Source of the DNA: Lantana camara
Lineage: Eukaryota; Streptophyta; Magnoliopsida; Lamiales; Verbenaceae
Reading direction: 5' to 3'
Length of the DNA stretch: 64,000 bases
NCBI GenBank assembly: GCA_037501455.1
Contig: CM074858.1
Coordinates: 90,246,501 to 90,310,500 of the forward strand
In this document: one piece after another, positions 56,051-64,000 of the stretch
How the letters are laid out: every line of letters starts with the position of its first letter
Numbering within the stretch: the stretch's first letter is position 1
The notes under the pieces: model-generated
Seen by the model: the letters and a program-made list of their open reading frames with translations, nothing else
The model's database searches: none
What the model was told of the DNA's origin: nothing
Position numbers and translations under genes: made by a program

Positions 56051-58320
56051 TGTTAGGAATAGTGCCCTAGAAAGCCGATTCGACGTAATCTGCTTTGGGA
56101 CATTTCTTGTATCACAGACAATCTTTGAATAATATACGATTGATCATAGGCAAACACTTCTTTATATGCCAATACGTGTTTTTAGTGTTTCCATTATGTG
56201 CGCATGTATGAGAACTCCCCTAATCCTGATGACTTTAGGACTCTACCATTTAGGTGAAATGGTTCATGAAACGAGCCCTATATCACATAAGTCATGATTA
56301 GTAAAATACTCCAAGCCGATGAGTCCTACAGACAGTGGGAGTGTCAACCTGACTCCTCTAAGGCTTGCTTGTGGGATCACGCCCTTAAGAAGGACCACCT
56401 TGTTTCATGGAGGTGCAAAGTGTATAGTTGATACGTGCGTGATACATGAGGGTGCTTACTTCAATAAGTAAGTTCACTGAGGTGCCCCGTGTGAGAAGAT
56501 TCCTAAATGGGAAAGGAAGTTTCTATTTCAGGAAATGGAAACTTCCAGATTAGGAAATATCTCACGAGTTATTGATGTGATTAATTGATCCTTAGACTTG
56601 AGGTTCCATGTCACTTTATGAGTTAACTCTGTAGTCTTTGGTATAAGCTTTAAAGGGTGTCGCCTTAGATAACTGATTCAAGGCTTATGCTGGGGCTGCA
56701 CAAGTGACTCATGAAAGTGAATGAGAATCAAGAAAGGACCTACACTTGCATATGCAAGGTGATCTCTTACTGTGTAAGTCATTCATATGCCATATGGAGT
56801 CCTTGGCCAAGGCAGTAGATCAAGACATCAAGAAAAGAGTTTCTTGGATTGAGATCAAATGGATATGAAATGTACTTAGCTTCAAGACCAGATTATTAGG
56901 GTTCTAATTATTCCCTTACCCTAGATCTTGGTTGAGAGATAGTAAGTAGGAGGATTGTATCTCACATAAATCAATGACTTAAAGGTTCTGTCGAATCCGA
57001 ACATTCCAATTCAGCTAGGGGTTAAACACTTGTTGCTAGACTATGGTCGTTTAATCTGTGGACTGATTAATTAATTAGTGAATTAATTAATTAGGGTCAC
57101 TGCTAATTGAATTGAGAACCTAGAGGGTCACACACAACAACTTGGTTACATGAGTTGAGGCTTGAAAATGATTAAACGAGTTAATCGGGCCAAGAGGGTT
57201 CCACACGTGTGGCTCACGTGAGTGACATGTGTCCTTGTGACACGTGTCTCACACGTGTGTAAATATATGTGTATATTTATTTATGTGTTAAATAATTAAT
57301 GTGATTAATTATTTAATAGACTTTGGTTTAATTTTGAATTAGAAAGAAAGTCTTATTTTGGAGAAAAATAATCTAGTTAATTAATTGTGAATTAATTAAT
57401 TAGATAAAAATAAGTTATTTATTTTAAATAAATAAAGTATAAAATTATCCAAAAATAGTTTGGATATTTTAGCTCTCTTGAAAGTTGATTTGAATTTGAA
57501 TTCAAAGTCAAAGTCAAAATTACTTGATGATCAAGTAATAGGAGAGAGGGACCAAATCCTTGGTCCATAAGGACTAGGATTTTCGGTCCTCCCTTCCTAT
57601 ATATAGGGCAGCTCGAGCTCCCCTTAGAGCTAATCGAGAATTCTTTTGGTTCATGTATTGAACACCATCCTTTCTCCAAGATAAACGAAACCCTAGGTTA
57701 AGCCAAAACACTAACTAGAGAACTAGCATCCTTACTAGTTAGATTGTAGCCAAGTTGGTGGACTATCTCTAGAGAGCTTCAAGTTAGAAGTTTTGAAGAT
57801 TCGAGCTTTACCGAAAAGTGGGGATCAAGCAAAACGATCAGAAGGGATGATGAAACGATTCTGAACCCAACATGAAACGAATGAAAAAATCGAACCAAAG
57901 AAGATGGCGAAAACCGTTCGTCCATATCCTGAAGGATGAATTTTTTCACGAGGGTTTTGTGGCTGGCAGTTTTCTACTTTCGCAAAACTGGGTTTCGAAG
58001 GGAGTTTCAATCATGCTTTTCTCGTTTCATGTTTCTTTCTTTATGTTATATTGTTAAGAACATCCCTAACATGATTTGAATTTAGGATGGTGTGGATTGC
58101 TATCCCGATAATGGATTCTGAAGTAGAAAGAGACTTTCGAGGGACGGGTTGTCAAGCCGCGAGAAGAGCGTTCTTGGGTGGCTTGAAACGCTTCAAGAAA
58201 GAATAAAAGAAAAGTAAGTTTTCTATCTCTACGAATTTAGTTACACGATTGCGAGTCCAAGGTCCTTTTGTTGGGAAATTTTTTTAAATTCCGCTGCTTT
58301 CTGATTCGTGTTTTCCAACA
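56051..58320 (+). repeat. 3' LTR of the Copia element (2270 bp)
   Basis: It matches 48237-50490 and 27193-29464 throughout. The CACGTG cluster (57201-57260) has an insertion, and the TATA-adjacent palindrome has one base changed. Confidence 0.95.
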
Positions 58321-58325
58321 CCAGC

Positions 58326-58811
58326 ACCACTGCCCCACCGTGCCACCACCGCCACTATTCATTCGGCGAGCATACACCATAACACACACTCTCCTTTTTC
58401 TCTAGTTGGTACCTTTTCCCCCTTTTGGTAATTTTGAGTCCCTTTTCCCCAATTTAGAGTTAAACCCTAGGTTTAATTATTTCAAATTTGGAAAGGATTG
58501 TGGGTTGCTTCTAATGAATTTGGAGGACCATTGCATGGCAGAGTAGGGGTGATGAATTAGAAGAAAGTTAGTTGAGTTAGGAACATGCTGTAATTTCTAA
58601 GCTTGAATTGTTAGTTGAGTCCGAATTTTGGAGTTAAAAGTGGGTAATTTTGAGATTAGGATAGTGTAGCTTTGGTTTGGGTAGATGGAATAATTTTGGC
58701 TAAAACTCATGTTCTAGGTTCATGCCCACAAGGTGTTTGATGTTTTGTCTGAGTGAACTTTGGTTGATATTTGTTTGCATTGCCTTGGTACATTGCTTGA
58801 TTTCAGGAAAG
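58326..58811 (+). other. Athila internal sequence before ORF-1
   Basis: Non-coding leader with a pyrimidine-rich TTGCTTGATTTCAG just before the ORF-1 start, which looks like a splice acceptor (58793-58806). Downstream ORFs of Athila are thought to be expressed from spliced RNA. Confidence 0.45.
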
Positions 58812-60110
58812 ATGGTCCGTTCGAAGAGTGCTCGCACCGATGGGGCATCAAGTTTAGGAACTTCTAGGGAACACCCCCAAAGTGAGTCTCGGCAAGTAGT
58901 CGTTGAAGGGGTTGGGAATCCATATGATCGGGACCTTTCAAGGACAGTCTTTCCCACTAAATTCTTTAAACGGGATGTCCTGATACGGATAGGAGTGTGG
59001 GATGAGATACGGACATTGTTTGACAATATTGGATGGCTTCGGTTCTTGGAGGAATCTGTATATACGTATCCCGAGCTCACTGCTGCATTTTTCACAACCA
59101 TGAAGTGGGATCTTGGGATGAACGAGCCACTTTCCTTTGCTTTGGATGGCTCACGGACTTTTACCTACCGCACTCACTCTTTGCGAAGATTATTTGGTTT
59201 TCCTAGTGAGGGTGACAACCGGCTCCCCAATTGGCAGCCTGATCAGCGAGAGGCTGTTTGGAGGCCTTTCCCGTTGAAACCAAATGCCCCCAGCTATCAT
59301 GTCAAGAACACGAAGGCGGCCTATTTGGATAGTTTGGTATATATGGAGGATTGTGCATAAGATTCTAAGTTCTAGCTTCTGTGCCCGGAGTAAGAGTGAG
59401 GGTAACATTCAAGTGACTGAGTTGGGCATCATGTGGATGATGAAGGAGGGGAAGAAGTTCGATGGCACAAAAGACCTGATAGAGCGGATGCAGGATGTGT
59501 CAAATCGGTCCAGGGGAGATATAGGCCACGGAGCCTACGTTACAATGATTGCCAAAGGTGTGGGATGGAGGCCTAGGAAGGCGGAGCCATTGACCAAGTA
59601 TCCACTTTTGGATGAGGCCAATTGGAAGCATATGAGGTTGATTACTGAGTGGCATGAGGGGCCTCTGCAAGGCCGATTATTGCCATGGTGGCCGGAGAGG
59701 GCACGAGATAAGTTTCAGCAGATGTATACCTAAGGTTATGCTACGTATGATGAGCTGCCGGATGAGCTCAAGGCCACGGTGGACCAGATTCCGGATATGC
59801 CAGAGGGGCGGAATGATGCTCCTAGATATGTTCCCCAGGAGCAGGATGATGAGCCTATGTCGGTGCGTGCTTTGAATATTAGTATGGCCGCAATGAGGAT
59901 GGATTTAGATACCTCCAATGCTCGCCTTGCACGGATCGGGACAGGGATGACAAAGTGGAGGACTAAGATAGGAGATTTCTGAGCTCATGTTGATCAGAGG
60001 TTTGATGATTGGACGACACATGTTGATGAGTAGTTTCAGGGCCTCCATCAGCGGTTGGATAGATATTTTGGTGGCCCGCAACTTCCCCCTGAGCAGTGTT
60101 CTTGTTGCCC
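58812..60110 (+). pseudogene. ATHILA ORF-1 (extra 3' ORF) pseudogene
   Basis: Athila elements often carry an extra frame after integrase; the ATHILA ORF-1 family has no proven function and is sometimes called env-like by position. The start at 58812 (MVRSKSARTDGASS) is chosen for the acceptor-like TTTCAG just upstream. SRTVFPTKFFKRDVLIRIGV and VWDEIRTLFDNIGW, then YPELTAAFFTTMKWDL and THSLRRLFGFP, follow the family pattern. A frameshift near 59330 is followed by VHKILSSSFCARSKSEGNIQ and VTELGIMWMM. A stop at 59731 interrupts a frame that otherwise continues through DELPDELKATVDQIPDMPEG to further stops at 59980 and 60032. No signal peptide or clear transmembrane helix within the conserved part, so an envelope role is not supported. 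Confidence 0.85.
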
Positions 60111-61587
60111 TCAGTTGGTTTATTTTTCTTGCTGTGCTATTTGGGTCTGTATTTTGATACTTCTGAATGCTTTTGATACTATTGCTATTTCTTTGCTTTG
60201 CTTATGTGCCCTTCCTTGACTTGAATTTGAGACTTGTTTGATGCATGTTGATTATCAACTGCCCTTGCACTTGATCTGTGTTTTCTAGTCACTTATCTCA
60301 GGTTTTGGAAGCATTGCTAGCATGTTGCCGGGCCTTCAAATGATAAGGGAGTTTTCTTGAACTTTAACTCTTTATTTGCATGAGAACATTGCAAAGAATA
60401 AGTGTGGGGGAGATATGGTTATGATTATGAGATTTCGTTGGATATGTTCATGAGTAGATGTCTTGTTAACTTTGTCAATTGTTAGGAATTGAGAAATTGT
60501 GAAAATTTTAAAATTTTTCCCCCGTTTTGAACTTTTTCTTTGAAGTTTGATTGTTGAGCTTTTGCTAGAACGAGTTAGGCTATTTGAATTGAGGAAAATT
60601 TGCATGAGATTAGATAACTTAGTGTGTTAGTATACCCTTATATTTTGAGCACTTTTGAACGTGATGATGTACTTTGTTTAGAAAGGTGAATTGATGATTT
60701 TCAAATGAGTCTAAGAGTTGATTAGGATGCATTTTAGTCCTATTGAGGTGAAATTTTGAGTTAATGAAAGATTAAGGAAGTGAAGTAGGCATTCATTGTC
60801 GGAGGATATTAAGCCTTTAGTTTTAGCCAATTTTCACTAAATAACGTGATCCTATTGACCCCGTTGAGCCTAATTGTTGTGTAAAGATTTTTGTAGCCAC
60901 ATTATAAGCCTAATGCACAACCAAAATAACCACCTTATTAATTTTACACCAAGGCTTGCTCGTTTGAGTTTGGAGAATATTTATCTTTGAATCCCTTTTG
61001 ACTATTCTTGTGATTGAAATTGAGAGATTTTTGTAAAGATATGAAAAAGAAAAGAGAGAGCAAAAAGAAAAGAAAAGCAAAAATTGTGCAAGGTGTCAAA
61101 TTGAAAGAGTGGGATACAAATGTCCAAGTGTGGGGGAAGTGCTTTATGGCGAATGAAGGTGCTGTGTTTTGTATAGATTAAATGATGTAAGCTTAGTAAG
61201 TAGTCACTTCATCCAAAATTCCATAACCTTACCCTAAGCCTACATTACAAGCTCGAAAGACCTACCGATCCGGAGTCTTGATTTAAATCCATTAGTGGAG
61301 ATAGGTGCAAAGAGTGTACTCCGAAATTGAGGATTGGAACTTAGGAGGAAATTGTGCATTTTTCATTCTAATCTTTGTACATTGTTTCGTTCGAATTCAC
61401 ACACTACACATGGATATACTTTTCATACTACTTTTGGTAATCTTGTGTTTATGAGTACTTTATTTGAGAAGCTAGACTTGCTTAGGCAAAAGTTCAACGA
61501 TTGCTTTGAAGTCGAGGTTTGATGAGGATGTGTTTTCTTTATTTTCGTATTTCTCGAGAACGAGCAATAGGCAAGTGTGGGGGAATT
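60111..61587 (+). other. Athila 3' non-coding region
   Basis: No coding frame. AAGTGTGGGGGA occurs at 60400, 61126 and 61573; only the last abuts the LTR and is the functional-looking polypurine tract. An A-rich run lies at 61040-61080. Confidence 0.75.
61573..61587 (+). other. Polypurine tract of Athila
   Basis: AAGTGTGGGGGAATT directly before TGTTGAGTG of the 3' LTR. Confidence 0.9.
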
Positions 61588-63128
61588 TGTTGAGTGTAGA
61601 ATTCTCATGGATTTAAGCGTTAATTAGAGTATGTTTTTGTGTCGTTTGATGTGTTTATGTGTTTAATTTGCTCCATTCAGGTGTTTTAGGAGTTGGAGTT
61701 GAGAAACGGCGATGCAAGGCGAATTCACGTATTTTTAGAGAAAAAAGGAGTAACTCCCGTTACCCCTTAGAAGTGCATTATTGTTAACCCCCATTAACAG
61801 ACAAAGGAGGATACCTTTGGGCGAAGTATGGGAGTAACACCCGTTACCCCCTGGCAGTACAACTCTGGTAACGCCCGTTACCAGAGACAGTAGGAGGACT
61901 TCTTTGCGCGAGAGGGGTAATGCCCGTTACCACTAGGTAGAAGGAAAGGGGTAACGCCCGTTACCACTTATAAAAGCGTTATTGCAATTTCAGGGCTATA
62001 ACAAGCGTTAACGAGATTTGTTCTTGGATAGGTAACGCACGTTACCTATGGTGGCGAGACAGATTTTGAGCAGATATTTAAGCCGTTTTGGAGTCTTTTT
62101 AGATGAGTCTTCTTCTTCAGTTTTTGACCTAACTTGGAGGAGGAGACACGGAGTTCTTGCAAGAGTTGTTCGGAGAGTTTCGAGAAGCCGAAAAGGATCG
62201 AATTCTTCAAACAATTTCAGTTTTTCCAGTTGTATTTATTACTTTAATTATCAAACTAATTCCTTCAGGTTTTGTTTAATTTGTTTTGCATGTTAGATTT
62301 GTTTTTCCAGATTTTATTGAATGTTTAGAGTCTGTTTTTAAGACCTTGCTTTGATTTGATGAACATGAATTTCTTTAATGCAATTCCCTTTAGTTTTATG
62401 AGTTTTGCTTTAATTATGAGTAGCTAAACCCATAAGGCTAGGGGAGTGACGATGAGTACATACTAAGTGTTTGATATAATGCTTGAATGACTTGTGTTAA
62501 TTCTTAGTTTGAAAACTGATTCGAATTGAATTGCAACGGTCTGGCCAGCCTTAGCATAATCTAGGATTACCCGAGAATCGAGAGATTGAGGGTAATTGAG
62601 ATGGTTTTCATAACTAGTAGATGTTAAGAAAGCAAAGAGATTTGGTTCTTCGTCTATACAACGGTAAATCTTATTCCATGCCAAGCCGCTAGAACTAGAT
62701 TTGCACTAGTCTTGATCTTATGGTTTAATTAATTATTGATGATTGCGAGAGCAACGTTGAGTTTAATTGAGCACTTGGTTATACCGTGAGAGAGGATAAT
62801 ACAAACATAAGTGACTAGGTTGTAGAATTACGCTTGTCAAACGAGTATTTTGCTAAATCTTGAATGTATGAATTATTACTCCCCAGCCTAACTAGTCTAT
62901 TGAGTTAATCCACGTGTGTTTAGTTCGGTTAATTGTACTTTATTCTAGTTAATTATTTCAGTTCTGTTTTAGTAGATTAATAAACAACTTGAATTCGTTA
63001 GGTCTTTAGATTGGAGATAGATATTGAGTAGTGATTGATTTCCCTTCCCTGTGGGTACGATCCTGTTGTGCTACGCGTATATTAAGTGTAAACTTACACG
63101 ATTGATTTTAACTTAGTAAATCATAACA
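61588..63128 (+). repeat. 3' LTR of Athila (1541 bp)
   Basis: Uninterrupted copy of the 5' LTR, ending AAATCATAACA. It carries the same palindrome cluster (61747-62057), where several arms have drifted: GGTAATGCCCGTTACC and GGTAACGCACGTTACC have changed cores. The CTCTGGTAACG/CGTTACCAGAG module is kept. Confidence 0.95.
61747..62057. repeat. GTAACG-CC-CGTTAC palindrome cluster, 3' LTR
   Basis: Six modules at the same LTR positions as 33680-33980. Comparison shows both intact and partly broken pairs, so it can be used to test whether stem pairing is conserved or simply decaying. Confidence 0.9.
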
Positions 63129-63620
63129 AAAATACCATCCAACACACCTAAACAACCATAAAATATGTGATACAACAACTTTAATAAACTTATAACCAAC
63201 TAAACAACTATATAAATACAAAAAAATCATAGGTAAGAAAATCACTTTAAAACCATTTCCACATATCACGTTCGTAGTCGGACTCCATTGGAACAGGTTT
63301 TACAACAAACAACTCATAACACCTCAAGACGACATTTAGTACGTTGTGAAAATTACGACTAATAGTCCTAGTAGAATGGATGAAAGACTTTTTGACAATC
63401 CATATATTTTGATGGGGTGAAAGAACATTTAGAAATATAGCCACCTCTTAGGTTTGAAAACCCAATGCGTAGCCCCGTAAACCACCTATTTCTTGTAGAA
63501 CTAGGCACAACTTCCAAAAGGCATTTGTACCCAAATGTAATTTGCTCAATGCAATCCTTCTCACTCAGTTTAATGAGATCATTCAGATGCCCAATTTGGG
63601 TTGGGGTCATAGCTAAGAGA
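63129..63620 (-). pseudogene. Harbinger transposase pseudogene copy B, N-terminal part
   Basis: Continuation of the transposase interrupted by Athila. On the minus strand LSEKDCIEQITFGYKCLLEV (about 63580-63520) matches the family N-terminus. After a frameshift come VAIFLNVLSPHQN and HSTRTISRNFHNVLNVVLR, then CYELFVVKPVPMESDYERDM (about 63444-63250, the first of these to start near 63440). The last readable piece before the Athila LTR contains LDGT, the first catalytic Asp motif, completed beyond the insertion at 33520. Stops and shifts show it was decayed or has decayed since. Confidence 0.82.
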
Positions 63621-64000
63621 TTGTTTTTTGTGATAACACCGACGCCAACTATTATCGTCCAAAATTCCACTTTGTAAAACTAATTAAGTGGGTACCAACA
63701 TATTAATAACTTGCAAGCGAACAACCTCCAAGGCAATGATTGTCTCATCCTCACTAGAGAAACAGTCCATTCTTCAACCGTTTGTAATTCATATCAACAA
63801 CAAACAACAAGGTTATGGGCCGGGGGGAAAGTTTAAAAGTTTTGTAAAACAGAACACATTAATATATTCCAAAATAACACAGAGACCGAAAATAATATCA
63901 TAACCCAACACCACTTTCTTTAAAAACAACATCGAACTAAACAAAACAAATTTCATATTTCAAAATACAAACAACATACATGGATCTAGGTTCTTAACAA
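63621..64000. other. Upstream region of Harbinger copy B
   Basis: AT-rich, no coding motif recognised. The right terminal repeat of the element is not seen before the window ends. Confidence 0.5.

Larger units (their letters stand above)
48232..58325 (+). mobile_element. Complete but decayed Copia element (10.1 kb)
   Basis: 5' LTR 48237-50490, internal 50491-56050 and 3' LTR 56051-58320, flanked by CCAAC (48232-48236) and CCAGC (58321-58325), one mismatch. Primer site TGGTATCCGAGCC and polypurine tract AAGTGGGAGA are in place. The internal region has only Pol scraps, heavily deleted, although the LTRs remain similar. This suggests a non-autonomous family that had already lost coding capacity when mobilised. 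The solo LTR at 27193 belongs to the same family. Confidence 0.92.
33521..63128 (+). mobile_element. Athila-lineage Ty3/gypsy element with five nested insertions
   Basis: LTRs 33521-38005 (split) and 61588-63128 share start TGTTGAGTGTAGAAT and end AAATCATAACA. The primer site TGGCGCCGTTGCCGGGGA (tRNA-Asp type, the Athila hallmark) is at 38015. Gag, protease, RT, RNase H, integrase and an ATHILA ORF-1 frame follow in order, then a polypurine tract. Five insertions, each with its own 5-bp duplication, account for about 17 kb of the 29.6 kb. The remainder, about 12.5 kb, is normal for Athila. The host site is a Harbinger transposase codon (DGT-Y). The left flank is GTACC, and the right flank reads ATACC three bases beyond the LTR, so the duplication is imperfect but supported by the interrupted reading frame. 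Confidence 0.93.

Noticed and set aside
58722..59360. Retroviral-type envelope gene after Athila integrase
   Set aside because: The sequence matches ATHILA ORF-1 blocks and lacks a clear signal peptide, cleavage site or membrane anchor in the conserved part.
60400..60413. Polypurine tract marking the 3' LTR start
   Set aside because: No LTR start follows; the true tract is at 61573 directly before TGTTGAGTG.

Overview
The window reads as repeat-rich intergenic DNA from a flowering plant, probably a eudicot. The evidence is AT-rich sequence, LTR retrotransposons of plant-only lineages (Athila, chromovirus-like LARD, plant Copia), a PIF/Harbinger transposase with a captured plant NAC transcription-factor fragment, and a DUF4283 zinc-knuckle pseudogene. 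I found no intact host gene. Almost every recognisable coding stretch is a broken transposable-element gene. The species cannot be determined from this sequence.

Layout. (1) 1-6.8 kb: AT-rich DNA without a recognisable gene, holding a 427-bp foldback element (2500-2926) and small duplications. (2) 6819-17327: a complete non-autonomous LTR element flanked by AGATT. It has 3.6-kb LTRs, a tRNA-Met-type primer site and a polypurine tract, but a 3.2-kb internal domain with no gag or pol, which is the architecture of a LARD. (3) 17.8-20.8 kb: a decayed DUF4283/zinc-knuckle gene on the plus strand, split by a solo LTR (19310-20553, duplication CTTCT). (4) 21-25.5 kb and 30.3-33.5 kb: two related PIF/Harbinger copies on the minus strand. 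Both carry the same fragment of a membrane-tethered NAC gene inside the transposase gene. Between them lie a truncated Ty3/gypsy LTR and a solo Copia LTR (27193-29464, duplication CCCCA). (5) 33521-63128: an Athila element inserted in the second Harbinger transposase, whose remaining 5' coding part resumes at 63129. Five younger insertions sit inside the Athila: a reverse Tekay-like solo LTR (34937-37900, TTGAG), a 367-bp deleted LTR (41749-42115, AGCTC), a reverse SIRE-like solo LTR (43055-45192, ATAAG), another reverse LTR (45484-46985, ACAGT) and a whole decayed Copia element (48237-58320, CCAAC/CCAGC). Removing them leaves about 12.5 kb of Athila with gag, protease, RT, RNase H, integrase and ATHILA ORF-1 in canonical order, all interrupted by stops or frameshifts.

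The most unusual pattern is that every LTR family examined closely carries its own cluster of short palindromes or hairpins. They have a constant core and variable arms that nevertheless stay complementary. Examples are GTAACG-CC-CGTTAC in Athila LTRs, GCGGCCGC in the LARD LTR, GAGAGA-CGGGG-TCTCTC before the LARD polypurine tract, a CGCAACCG-loop set and a CCGCGAGTCGTGG-loop set in the Copia internal region, CACACGTGTG in the Copia LTR, and a 14-bp-arm hairpin in the SIRE-like LTR. In the chromovirus-like LTRs these clusters fall inside a predicted 2-kb intron within the LTR. All calls were made by eye; percent identities, alignments and database searches were not run.
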